DNA from: Rhodopirellula sp. P2
Lineage (GTDB): Bacteria; Planctomycetota; Planctomycetia; Pirellulales; Pirellulaceae
Length of the DNA: 64,000 nt
Direction of reading: 5' to 3'
Assembly: GCF_028768465.1 (NCBI RefSeq)
Contig: NZ_CP118225.1
Coordinates: 5,375,001-5,439,000, forward strand
Position numbers and translations under genes: made by a program. Below, in pieces: positions 52,441 through 60,980 of this stretch; the stretch's first letter is position 1, and each line of letters starts with the position of its first letter. The notes under the pieces were generated by a model. That model searched no databases. It was not told the DNA's origin and saw nothing but the letters and a program-made list of their open reading frames with translations.

Positions 52441-53757
52441 TCAAGCGTCGATGACGACTTCGCTGACCGGCTTGGCAACACACAGCACCACTTCGCCATC
52501 TTCCAGATCGCATTCCGGTGACTCGGCGTATGTCACCTTGCCCGAAACCAAACGACATACGCACGCGCCGCAATCACCTGAACGACACCCCGAATCAACC
52601 TCGACGTCCAACGATTCCGCCACGTCCAGCAAACCTTCCATCCCAGCCTCAAACGCGGCGGACTTCTCGCTGGTTTGAAACGTGACGCTCCAACCAACAG
52701 ACTCATCTGCCCCCGGCCCATCGACACCTGCTTCATCCGCACCGGGAGCACAAGCCGGAACGGCCAAGGCCCCTGCCGACTTGGACTTACCGCCAAACGA
52801 TTCGAACATCACGCGATCAGCCGCGGCACCACGTTCGATCAACCCATCCGCGATCGCGTTCATGAACACATCGGGACCACAGATCAAATACTCGCCGCGG
52901 TGATGACCGAGGCGATCCACAATCTGCTCCGCTGACAATCGCCCGACCGCATTGCCGGGTTCGATGTCACCGGCTTCCGGTCGGCTGAACCAAAGATGCA
53001 CACGCACGCCTGAGGTCGCCTCCAGCATTTTCGCGATCTCGCGAATCGGGGTCAGGAACGGTGCGTCGATCGCATCCCGAACTTGATAGAACAAATTGAC
53101 TTCGCGATCTGCTCTCTCGTTCAGGCTCTGGAACATCATCGACAACATCGGCGTGATCCCAATTCCGGCGGCGATCAAATTCAATGGCTGCGGATCGCGA
53201 GCCTGACTTTCGGCCACCGAGTAATGGAACTTGCCCTTGGGGACCTGGATTTCGATCGAATCGCCCACCCCAACGGTGTCGTGCAGCAAATTGCTCATCG
53301 TCCCGCCCGGCACTCGCTTCACCGTGATCCGGTAGTGCGGTTCATCCGGGCCACTGGAAAGGCTGTAGCAACGCGAGACATTTTTGCCCGTCGATGGATC
53401 CTTCAAACGCACGGTCAGATATTGCCCGCCTAAGAAAGGTGGGAACGGTTCACCATCGCTGGGGACGAACACAAACGAACGACAATCCGGCGACTCGTCC
53501 TTGATCGATTGCACGCTGACCGACCGCCATCCCTTCCACCGCAACGGATGCTGCGACACGTCCGGCTTGGCAACGGTCTGTGTTTGCTCAGCAGACTCCT
53601 TGGTGGCGGCTCGAAACGGATCGCCACGACGAAGTTTCGGAAGCCGTTTTCGCGTCAGCCGCTTCCATTCCCACTCTTCGATCGCATCGGCACTGCCAAC
53701 GAACAACAGGAAACAGCTTCCACAGAAAATCGCGGCGAAAAACAACGATGGAGACAC
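52441..53757 (-). CDS. Membrane-anchored 2Fe-2S ferredoxin-NAD(P)H reductase fusion
   Basis: A 438-residue fusion. An N-terminal hydrophobic helix (residues ~1-22) anchors it. Then a flavodoxin-reductase FAD domain ('GQYLTVRL', 'RCYSLSSGPDEPHYRITVKR'), an NAD-binding domain ('IAAGIGITPMLSMMFQ', 'YLICGPDVFMNAIADG'), an acidic Pro/Ala/Gly linker, and a plant-type 2Fe-2S ferredoxin domain with cysteines 'CRSGDCGACVC' and 'VVLCVAKP'. It is built like the reductase of class I/III oxygenases and like the C-terminal half of Hmp plus ferredoxin. The electron acceptor is unknown. Single gene. Confidence 0.9.
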   Translation of the reverse strand: MSPSLFFAAIFCGSCFLLFVGSADAIEEWEWKRLTRKRLPKLRRGDPFRAATKESAEQTQTVAKPDVSQHPLRWKGWRSVSVQSIKDESPDCRSFVFVPSDGEPFPPFLGGQYLTVRLKDPSTGKNVSRCYSLSSGPDEPHYRITVKRVPGGTMSNLLHDTVGVGDSIEIQVPKGKFHYSVAESQARDPQPLNLIAAGIGITPMLSMMFQSLNERADREVNLFYQVRDAIDAPFLTPIREIAKMLEATSGVRVHLWFSRPEAGDIEPGNAVGRLSAEQIVDRLGHHRGEYLICGPDVFMNAIADGLIERGAAADRVMFESFGGKSKSAGALAVPACAPGADEAGVDGPGADESVGWSVTFQTSEKSAAFEAGMEGLLDVAESLDVEVDSGCRSGDCGACVCRLVSGKVTYAESPECDLEDGEVVLCVAKPVSEVVIDA

Positions 53758-54101
53758 GGCTCAAACGCTCAGCAAAAATCGGAAGCAATCAAATTCGACA
53801 GGTTCGTCTGTGAATTTGTTGCTCCGCCAAGCCAGCGTGCACGCAACGATGACCGGAATCCAACGCAGTCCGTCCTTGCCTGGTCAGCTTGCAACGGTCG
53901 TGACGGTTGAGCCGCAACAACGCAGAACCCGCAGGCGGATCACTGGCCATTGCTCGCGGCAACGCTCAACGCGATTGCCAGCGAAACGTTTTCTTAACGC
54001 AGAGGCCGAGAGGCTCGGCCATTGTCCAAAACACACTCGAAACGTCCCAAGCAATCGAGTCCGGCTACATTGCACCGAGTCCGAATCCTTGGCGAATCCG
54101 G
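53758..54101. other. Intergenic stretch, no gene seen
   Basis: About 340 bases between the reductase promoter and the end of the TPR gene. Short frames only; a pair of AATCC-GGCTACAT direct repeats is seen near 54058 and 54095 ('TCCGGCTACAT'). Nothing else. Confidence 0.4.
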
Positions 54102-54443
54102 CTACATCGCGTTGAGCTGCTGAGCCCGTGCCATCGCGTCTTCGGCGGCAGCGATGTAGGCCTGGTTCTGCGTTCCCGCCCAAGCCCGCTGATAGGTGAC
54201 GCTCATCGCGGTGAAGTTGAACGCGTCGTCGGGTTCCAGCTCGCAAGCCTTCTTGCCGTGCTCGATCGCTTCTTCGTGCTGGCCCGTTTTTGTGTAAACA
54301 CGAGCGAGCGCCAAGTGAGCGATCACAAACGTTTCGTCTTCTTCCACCAACGGTTTCAATCCCGCGATGGCTTCTTCGAATTTTTCCTCGTCGATGATTT
54401 TTTCGACTTCGTTGTATCGTTCGTAAAGTTCGTCGCTGGCCAT
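54102..54443 (-). CDS. Small tetratricopeptide-repeat protein
   Basis: A 113-residue cytoplasmic protein made of about three TPR helix pairs: 'MASDELYERYNEVEKIIDEE', 'FEEAIAGLKPLVEEDETFVI', 'AHLALARVYTKTGQHEEAIE', 'HGKKACELEPDD', and 'YIAAAEDAMARAQQLNAM'. TPRs mediate protein contacts. Homologous small TPR proteins sit near ispG or alone in related genomes as far as I can judge; partner unknown. It may share a transcript with nothing visible, since ispG lies 175 bases upstream with a dispersed repeat between. Confidence 0.8.
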   Translation of the reverse strand: MASDELYERYNEVEKIIDEEKFEEAIAGLKPLVEEDETFVIAHLALARVYTKTGQHEEAIEHGKKACELEPDDAFNFTAMSVTYQRAWAGTQNQAYIAAAEDAMARAQQLNAM

Positions 54444-54516
54444 GTGAATCTAAATCAGAGAACTAGGTGGATTGAAAAGCATTCAAAAATGGACGTCACT
54501 GCAACTCATTCCTCGG

Positions 54517-54585
54517 GTAGCGAAACTCGTCAAGAGTTTCGAGTTGCATGATGGTTCGCCGAAAGTCTTGACGACTTCCGCTACG
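54517..54585. repeat. Dispersed 69-bp palindromic repeat, copy 2
   Basis: Begins GTAGCGAAACTCGTCAAGAG and ends GAAAGTCTTGACGACTTCCG-CTACG. It is the reverse complement of copy 1 at 52337 with about ten differences, and has the same length. It lies between the ispG and TPR genes. Confidence 0.85.
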
Positions 54586-54618
54586 AATTGGTCCCGAAAA
54601 CCAAGCGAAGACAAAAAG

Positions 54619-55755
54619 CTATTGCTTGGCGGCGATCAAATCGTCGAGTTCCTGCTTCAACTTTGGCAGGATTTCGTCGTACCCAAATGCACCGAGTGCT
54701 TCCGGGCCACGCTTTAGATTGACTTTTGCAGGCCCGCACCACAACCCGAGGTCCGCGTCATCCGTTTCGCCGGGCCCGTTCACACGGCATCCCATCACGG
54801 CGATCGTGATCGCATAGTCTTGAGCAAATGCCGTCATTTCCTTGACTTTGGCCGCCAAATCGATGAACGCCTCATTCTCGACACGAGAACAACTGGGGCA
54901 ACTGATGATGTTCAGTTTCGAATCGTCGAACTTCACCACGCTGCGAACACGGCCCGCATGAATGTCATCGACAATCTGCTTGCCAGCATCGATTTCTTCC
55001 GGTTTGCGTGGGTTCGGCAACGTCAGCGAAACGCGAACCGTGTCGCCAATGCCTTTGCCAATCAATTGCTCAAACGCGATTCGCGTCTTGATGATTCCGT
55101 CTGGCGGCATGCCCGCTTCCGTCACGCCCAAGTGCAATGCGACATCGGGTCGTTGTTCAGCAAACAGCGTGTTCACTTGGACGACTTTGGACGGGTCGCT
55201 GTCCTTCAACGACACGACAAAGTTGTGAAACCCCAACGAGTCGACCAGTTCGCAGTGTTCCAGCGCCGATTCCAGCATCGGTGTGATTGAATCGTTGTGG
55301 TCGTACTTTTCCTTCTTCGCTGGATCAACACTGCCGCAGTTCACGCCGATCCGGATCGCGCAGTTGTTGGTGCCGGCGATGTCGATCAGATAGCGAACCT
55401 TTTCCTGCCAGGTCAACTCGCGAGCGTGGTGATACAGGTGGCCGGGGTTGTACCGAATCTTGTCGACGTGTGGCGCGACCTTTTCGGCCAAGCGAAAATT
55501 CTCCTGCAAATCAACGGCCAGGTTCGCTTGCGTCTGCTTGCGAATTTCCGCCAACGCTTCGGCGTCTTTGTCACTGTCGACCGCGATCCGGACGACGCCA
55601 GCACCACGAGCGTGCAGGGCTTCGGCTTGCTCGACCGTCGCGTCGATGTTTTGAGTCTTCGTCGCCGTCATGCTTTGAACAGCGATCGGGTGACCGTCTC
55701 CGATCGTGATCGATCCGATGGTGACCGGGCGAGTCGGGTTGCGGCGAATTTTCAT
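54619..55755 (-). CDS. ispG: 4-hydroxy-3-methylbut-2-enyl diphosphate synthase
   Basis: A 378-residue IspG (GcpE), which turns MEcPP into HMBPP in the methylerythritol isoprenoid pathway with a 4Fe-4S cluster. Landmarks: '[20 protein letters not shown]', '[10 protein letters not shown]', '[17 protein letters not shown]', '[20 protein letters not shown]', '[10 protein letters not shown]' and '[18 protein letters not shown]', which carry the three cluster cysteines. The short bacterial form without the plant insert. ATG 55755 ([11 protein letters not shown]) is preferred over the one four codons upstream. Single gene. Confidence 0.95.
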   Translation of the reverse strand: MKIRRNPTRPVTIGSITIGDGHPIAVQSMTATKTQNIDATVEQAEALHARGAGVVRIAVDSDKDAEALAEIRKQTQANLAVDLQENFRLAEKVAPHVDKIRYNPGHLYHHARELTWQEKVRYLIDIAGTNNCAIRIGVNCGSVDPAKKEKYDHNDSITPMLESALEHCELVDSLGFHNFVVSLKDSDPSKVVQVNTLFAEQRPDVALHLGVTEAGMPPDGIIKTRIAFEQLIGKGIGDTVRVSLTLPNPRKPEEIDAGKQIVDDIHAGRVRSVVKFDDSKLNIISCPSCSRVENEAFIDLAAKVKEMTAFAQDYAITIAVMGCRVNGPGETDDADLGLWCGPAKVNLKRGPEALGAFGYDEILPKLKQELDDLIAAKQ

Positions 55756-55951
55756 GAACGAAAGCAATCAATCAAAGAAAAGGTTGGACGAAGGCAGCTT
55801 GGCCGCGTTGAGCGAGTGCCCGCTCGGTTTAAGAATCATCGCTCGCAAGCACGAATTCGGGCAATGACCGCTCTAGAACCCGTGAGTTTTCAGACGAAAC
55901 GGCATCTGACAAGGCACCCTGTCAGAGAAAACCGCAAGAAACCCTGACGGA

Positions 55952-56848
55952 TCACTCTGTCAGTTCAGCCAATTCGCGTTCGTAGAGCTGCCGAATCTGA
56001 TCCAAGTCCGCGTCAATTTTGGGCAATTGGGGGTCCATGTCACGCAGCGTTTCCCGAACGATCGCGGCGACGGACGCATCTCGGTACCACTTTTTGTCCG
56101 CCGGGATCACGTGCCAGGGAGCGATTTTGGAATGACATTTTTCCATCGCGTCCTCGTAGGCTTCCCGGTAAGCGGCCCATTTGTCGCGGGCTTCGTAATC
56201 CCCCGCGTTCAGTTTCCAGTGTTTATTCGGATCGTCCAAGCGTTTCTTGAAGCGTTCGAGTTGTTCCCGCGGACTGATGTGCAGGTAGAATTTCAAAATC
56301 CGAGTGCCACGATGCGCGAGCATCTTCTCAAAGTCATTGATGATCGCGTAGCGTTCTTTCCAAACCGACTTCGGAACCAAGTCCTCCACCCGAACGACCA
56401 ACACGTCTTCGTAGTGTGAGCGATTGAAGATCGAAACCTTGCCGACCGCAGGCGTCGCTTTGTGAATTCGCCACAGAAAATCATGAGCCCGCTCTTCCGA
56501 CGACGGCACCTTGAAGGGATGCGTGCGACATCCCTGCGGATTCATCTGGCCGAGCACTTTGCGAATCAAGCCATCTTTGCCAGCCGCGTCGGGGGCCTGC
56601 AAGACAACCAGCAGCGACTGCTTGCCCTCGGTGTACATCCGGTACTGCAAATCGCGAATTTCGATGTTCGCTTGATGCGTGAACGCCCGACCGTGCGTCT
56701 TGCCTTCGAACGGCCCGGCACACTCCGTGTCGATCTTTTTCAGCGACACCTTGTCACCTGAAAATGGCAAACGATGGGCGTCGACGAAGTCAAACTTGGG
56801 ATCGAGATCCCAATGCGGTTCGTTGGTTGAAGTTTCTTCCGTGCTCAT
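55952..56848 (-). CDS. ppk2: Polyphosphate kinase 2 family protein (PPK2)
   Basis: A 298-residue class I-like PPK2, which uses polyphosphate to phosphorylate nucleoside mono- or diphosphates. Walker A 'VVLQAPDAAGKDGLIRKVLG', Walker B 'VSIFNRSHYEDVLVVRV', lid-region 'RILKFYLHISPREQLERFKK' and 'RLDDPNKHWKLNAGD', then 'PWHVIPADKKWYRD'. All phosphate-binding residues are visible. A short acidic leader precedes the domain. Likely role in nucleotide balance or polyphosphate use in stress. Single gene. Confidence 0.93.
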   Translation of the reverse strand: MSTEETSTNEPHWDLDPKFDFVDAHRLPFSGDKVSLKKIDTECAGPFEGKTHGRAFTHQANIEIRDLQYRMYTEGKQSLLVVLQAPDAAGKDGLIRKVLGQMNPQGCRTHPFKVPSSEERAHDFLWRIHKATPAVGKVSIFNRSHYEDVLVVRVEDLVPKSVWKERYAIINDFEKMLAHRGTRILKFYLHISPREQLERFKKRLDDPNKHWKLNAGDYEARDKWAAYREAYEDAMEKCHSKIAPWHVIPADKKWYRDASVAAIVRETLRDMDPQLPKIDADLDQIRQLYERELAELTE

Positions 56849-57015
56849 GCTGTTCCTGTGATGGGGTGGAGCGGCTTCTCGTAATCCTTGTTGATTCGAA
56901 GCCCCCAGAACTTCACCCTCCCTCAGGGAGGGTCGAGCGAAGCGAGGGGAGGGCCGAGCATGAACTCATGCATCGAGCTCCCCCGGCCCACCGCGAGATC
57001 CGCCAACAAAATGCG

Positions 57016-57702
57016 TCAGTCGATTGCACGAATGACGACATCGTCGAATTCGTTCAGATCATCGAACGACCCCAGACCGACCCGGCCGGCTCCGAAGGTT
57101 TTGTCGACGACACTCATGTGTGGCGTCTCCATGTCGTCAAAGAAGACATCAATCTTTCCGGTCGCGATATCACGGCGAACCAACACGTTGTGCCAATCAT
57201 TGCCCCAGGGCGTCAGCTTTTCATTCGTCGTCAACGCCAAGCGGGGCGCGTCTTTGACGATCATGATTTGACCACTGTGTGGGTCGGGCTTGGCACCCAA
57301 GTGGACGTAATAGAAATGCGATGAATCTTGGTAACCAAAGAACACGCAGCAATCTCGGTGATTCCCGGTGTCCAGCGTGCTGCGAACACGAAACTGGATC
57401 TCGCAGCTGCCGACCTCGAGGCCCTTTGCCAAAGCCACGTGGCCGGGGCTTCGGGTCGGAGGCGAGTACTCGGATTTCCGATCGGTGATCTCGATCGATC
57501 CATTCTTGGATTCGCCGGTGGGGGAATTGAACTTCCAAGTCTTGGGGTCCAGGTACTCCCATTTTTGGTCGCCGTTTTCAAAGTCGTCTTGAAACACGAC
57601 TTTTGCCGGCCGAGCGTCTTCGGCAGACACAAGCGGGGAGTAAGCGGAAAGGGTGGATGCCGCCAAAGCGGCCGACAAAACGTTCGCAAAAAGAGGTCGC
57701 AT
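57016..57702 (-). CDS. Exported LamG/3-keto-disaccharide-hydrolase-like protein
   Basis: A 228-residue secreted protein with a signal peptide ('MRPLFANVLSAALAASTLSA'). The rest is a jelly-roll beta-sandwich by pattern: 'KVVFQDDFENGDQKWEYLDP', 'HVALAKGLEVGSCEIQFRVR', 'DCCVFFGYQDSSHFYYVHLG', 'WHNVLVRRDIATGKIDVFFD', 'GRVGLGSFDDLNEFDDVVIR'. This is the DUF1080/LamG-like fold widespread in planctomycetes and often involved in glycan binding or cleavage. No catalytic residues can be assigned, so a binding role is as likely. Single gene. Confidence 0.75.
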   Translation of the reverse strand: MRPLFANVLSAALAASTLSAYSPLVSAEDARPAKVVFQDDFENGDQKWEYLDPKTWKFNSPTGESKNGSIEITDRKSEYSPPTRSPGHVALAKGLEVGSCEIQFRVRSTLDTGNHRDCCVFFGYQDSSHFYYVHLGAKPDPHSGQIMIVKDAPRLALTTNEKLTPWGNDWHNVLVRRDIATGKIDVFFDDMETPHMSVVDKTFGAGRVGLGSFDDLNEFDDVVIRAID

Positions 57703-58097
57703 GTTGGTCAAGGTCAGGTGGGAAAGGGGAGGGGAAACTCGGCGGTTCAACCCAACAGCGGGAAGAAAGGCATCCGATGGTTGAATCCAACCGTGAATGG
57801 GAAAACAAACCATGGAAAGGGCGAACCAGCGAGTGAACGTCCAGTGTAGTGCAACGAAAGACTCCGCGGCAGAGTTCGCGGGGTTCGCCGGAGGGGGGAG
57901 GTGAGCCCCGGTTTCGGTTCCAATTGCGGTAACTGAGTCGGTTGCAACAACTCGTGGGGATCCGAACCTAGAAAAAGTTCTCCGTGTCAGCCTGTCAGAG
58001 GCCAGAAAGGGTTGCAGCCGAAAGCGGAATGAAGCACAATCCCGCCTGACCGAAACACGTCACGCGGCGGCAACGTCTCGTGGGCACGTTTCCACCA
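57703..58097. other. Intergenic stretch before two tRNA genes
   Basis: About 395 bases, presumably with promoters for the minus-strand gene and the tRNA pair. No gene or repeat recognised. Confidence 0.4.
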
Positions 58098-58186
58098 GGA
58101 GCGGTGGCTGAGTGGTCGAAAGCGCCGGTTTGCTAAATCGGTGAACCGGGAAACTGGTTCCGCAGGTTCGAATCCTGTCCGCTCCG
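58098..58186 (+). tRNA. tRNA-Ser (anticodon GCU)
   Basis: Class II cloverleaf of 89 bases: acceptor GGAGCGG with CCGCTCC, anticodon stem CCGGT-TTGCTAA-ATCGG with anticodon GCT, a long variable arm (GAACCGGGAAACTGGTTC), and T-arm CAGG-TTCGAAT-CCTG. Reads AGC/AGU codons. Confidence 0.95.
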
Positions 58187-58312
58187 CTTGAACTCGGTCG
58201 GCCGGATTGCTTCTGCAATTGGCAGCTTTTTTTTCTGGCATTCGCTCTGGAATGTCGGTGAATCTCGCTCCACCGTTTCGGTTCAGTTCAAACCGACGAT
58301 TCGTCGTCGGTC

Positions 58313-58385
58313 GAGAGTGTAGCTCAGTTGGCAGAGCATTCGACTTTTAATCGAATGGTCCTGGGTTCGAGTCCCAGCACTCTCA
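58313..58385 (+). tRNA. tRNA-Lys (anticodon UUU)
   Basis: A 73-base cloverleaf: acceptor GAGAGTG with CACTCTC, D-arm GCTC-AGTTGGCA-GAGC, anticodon stem TTCGA-CTTTTAA-TCGAA with anticodon TTT, T-arm CTGGG-TTCGAGT-CCCAG. It follows tRNA-Ser by 126 bases and may share its transcript. Confidence 0.95.
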
Positions 58386-58720
58386 CTTCTTTTTTCTGGC
58401 CCCGGCGTGGGCGAGCGGCCTGCGTGCCAAACTTGCCTCTGAGGTAGCCGGATTCGCCAAGAATTCGGACAGGCAACTGAAACGCGGGCGTCCGAACTCT
58501 TTTTCGACGCAGAAACGCATGGAATGGCGCGAGAGAGAATACGTTTCGAAGATGGATCGATCAGCCGATCGCCCACGCTTACCGGAAACCAACCAGACAC
58601 GCTCGCCTCCCGGCTGACTCAATCAACAGTCTGCAGCGCAGCGTTCTTCCTTCATCCCGGCGGGGATAAAAACTTGCGCAACCACCTTGCGTCACAATCC
58701 AAAACATCAAGCCCCGTCGG

Positions 58721-59375
58721 CCAGGTTGCACCTGGCGACCGAGCCGATGCTTTGGAACAAAGCGAGGCGTCACCCCGCTCCACCCCAAGACCGAGATGGA
58801 AACTCAACCGGCCAAAACCATCGCCAGGTGGAACCTGGCCTACTTCAGCTCAAACGCCCAATGACTCCAGCAAGTCAGGCCTCACTACCTCGCCCGCCCG
58901 TAGGCCAGGTTGCACCTGGCAACCGAGCCGATGCTTTGGAACAAAGAGAGGCGTCACCCCGCTCCATCCCAAGACCGAGATGGAAACTCAACCGGCCATC
59001 AACCATCGCCAGGTGGAACCTGGCCTACTTCAGCTCAAACGCCCAATGACTCCAGCAAGTCAGGCCTCACTACCTCGCCCGCCCGTAGGCCAGGTTGCAC
59101 CTGGCGACCGAGCCGATGCTTTGGAACAAAGCGAGGCGTCACCCCGCTCCATCCCAAGACCGAGATGGAAACTCAACCGGCCATCAACCATCGCCAGGTG
59201 GAACCTGGCCTACTTCAGCTCAAACGCCCAATGACTCCAGCAAGTCAGGCCTCACTACCTCGCCCGCCCGTAGGCCAGGTTGCACCTGGCGACCGAGCCG
59301 ATGCTTTGGAACAAAGCGAGGCGTCACCCCGCTCCACCCCAAGACCGAGATGGAAACTCAACTGGCCATCAGCCA
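58721..59375. repeat. 185-bp tandem repeat, about 3.5 copies
   Basis: Units start at 58721, 58905, 59090 and 59275 (184, 185 and 185 bases apart) and are nearly identical. Each unit has two 7-bp hairpins, GCCAGGT-TGC-ACCTGGC and, about 100 bases on, GCCAGGT-GGA-ACCTGGC. Open frames through the array shift frame with each unit, so they are not genes. The array lies between tRNA-Lys and the 3' end of a sulfatase gene. Confidence 0.95.
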
Positions 59376-59404
59376 CATTCACTTGCGTTACCATCCGGTT
59401 GCGA

Positions 59405-60952
59405 TCACTCGTAATCCCATTTCATGATCCAGGGATCGTCGTACTTTTTCTGCAGCTTCTTGAGCTTCGCCTTGTAAGCCTCCAAGACCTCCGTGTGACT
59501 GCTGCTGATCGCCAAGTTGGTCGACTCATTCGGATCGGCCTCGATGTCGAACAGTTCAAACTCGGGACGATGAACGTACTTGCCGACCGTCTGCTGCCCA
59601 TAAGGGGCGTCCATCCCCTTGGCCAACTGTGCCTGCCAGGAACTGGCGGCCCACAAGTCGCTGGCGAACGGGTAGTCCAACGCGTGAGCGATGTTCCAAA
59701 TCAACTTGTACTTGCCGTCACGAATGACTCGCATCGGGTAGTACATCTGAATTTCGTGGAACGTGTGCGATGCAAAGATCTCTTCGTGATGAGACTTGGC
59801 CGGATCCGCCAAGACGTCCAACCAACTGCGACCGTGGTAATGATCCAGCGGCTTGTTGCCGTTGTGATTGTCCATCGGTGAAACGCCCAATTGATTGCGC
59901 AGCTTTTTCGCTGGGACCAACTTCCTGGGAGCGTTGGTCTTCCGATCCAAACCACCGGCGAAATCAAGCAGAGTCGGCGTGATATCGATGTGGCTGATCA
60001 TCGCATCGCTCTCCACACCACGCTTTTCTTGGTAGGGATCACGAACGACCATCGGAACTCGCAAACCGCCTTCGTACACCGTCGTCTTGCCGCCGGCAAA
60101 AGCCATCCCGTGATCACTGGTGAACACGAGCATGGTTTTGTCGTAGAGGTCAGCCTCTTTCAAAATCTCGACGAGCCGTGCGACGCCCTGATCAACGCGG
60201 GCACAGGATTGGTAGTACTGAGCCAACTCCGAACGGGTTTCAGGCGTGTCTGGCAAAAACGCTGGCACGACCACGTCCTTGGGATCAAAGAAGACTTCTT
60301 CGACGCCCGGGTAAGCACCTCGTCGCGGTTTGTTGCCAAACAAATCGGGCTTGAGCTCCAACTCAGACGTCTTGTCGACGCCACCACCACGGTGCGGGTC
60401 CGAGGTTGCGAAGTACAGGAAGAACGGACGGTCATCTTCCGTATCCGTCAGAAAATCCTTCGCGGTTTCTGCCATCTCGACGGCACTGCGAGAGTTGGCC
60501 TTCAAGTAGGTTTCGTAGTGGTAAACCGATTCGGGCGCAACGTGATACTTTCCAATGTGCCCGGTGCGATAACCGGTGTTTGCCATCACACGTGGCAGAG
60601 CCAACCCGGCGACGTCATTGAACGATGCAAACTTGTGATAATGGTGTTGATGCCCAAACTGTCCGTTACGATGGTTGTGCAAACCACTCATCACCACACT
60701 TCGGCTGGCGCTGCACGAAGCCGTGGTGGCAAACGCGTTTCGAAACACCATCCCGTCTGCGGCGACGGCATCGATTGCGGGCGTCACTGCCGCGGGATCG
60801 CCATAACACCCCAGCGTGGGACTTTCATCGTCCGTGATAATGAACAAAACATTTCGTTCTGCCGCGTGCAGCGACATTGATGCGAACAAGCAGGCGACAA
60901 CCGTCGTCACGACGAGGGAGCCACGTGCCACCAAGGTCCAAGGATTTTTCAT
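59405..60952 (-). CDS. Type I sulfatase with CSASR active-site motif
   Basis: A 515-residue exported sulfatase. The formylglycine cysteine is in 'ATTASCSASRSVVMSG', the C-x-A-S-R form accepted by the formylglycine-generating enzyme. Metal ligands: 'VLFIITDDESPTLGCYGDPA' and 'LVFTSDHGMAFAGGKTTVYE'. Substrate-side block 'GYRTGHIGKYHVAP'. Resembles the heparan-N-sulfatase-like (S1_8) subgroup by its 'GQFGHQHHYHKF' and TGHIGKYH stretches (inference). Signal peptide from the ATG at 60952. The start lies head-to-head with the metallopeptidase gene, sharing a short promoter region. Confidence 0.92.
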   Translation of the reverse strand: MKNPWTLVARGSLVVTTVVACLFASMSLHAAERNVLFIITDDESPTLGCYGDPAAVTPAIDAVAADGMVFRNAFATTASCSASRSVVMSGLHNHRNGQFGHQHHYHKFASFNDVAGLALPRVMANTGYRTGHIGKYHVAPESVYHYETYLKANSRSAVEMAETAKDFLTDTEDDRPFFLYFATSDPHRGGGVDKTSELELKPDLFGNKPRRGAYPGVEEVFFDPKDVVVPAFLPDTPETRSELAQYYQSCARVDQGVARLVEILKEADLYDKTMLVFTSDHGMAFAGGKTTVYEGGLRVPMVVRDPYQEKRGVESDAMISHIDITPTLLDFAGGLDRKTNAPRKLVPAKKLRNQLGVSPMDNHNGNKPLDHYHGRSWLDVLADPAKSHHEEIFASHTFHEIQMYYPMRVIRDGKYKLIWNIAHALDYPFASDLWAASSWQAQLAKGMDAPYGQQTVGKYVHRPEFELFDIEADPNESTNLAISSSHTEVLEAYKAKLKKLQKKYDDPWIMKWDYE

Positions 60953-60980
60953 GTCGAGAAAGGTGTGGGGAGAGAGAGAG

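Noticed and set aside
54818..55290. Plus-strand frames opposite ispG
   Set aside because: Shadows of a well-conserved gene with intact Fe-S cysteines on the minus strand.
57987..58241. Minus-strand open frame of 84 codons over tRNA-Ser
   Set aside because: It is antisense to tRNA-Ser; peptides such as FEPAEPVSRFTDLANRRFRP are a well-known false translation of this tRNA.
58283..58600. Minus-strand open frame of 105 codons over tRNA-Lys
   Set aside because: Antisense to tRNA-Lys and to repeat-free intergenic DNA; no family, no signal, no Shine-Dalgarno.
58687..59427. Plus-strand frames with repeated Pro/Gly/Trp-rich peptides
   Set aside because: They come from the 185-bp tandem array; the same peptide appears in different frames in successive units, which shows lack of coding selection.
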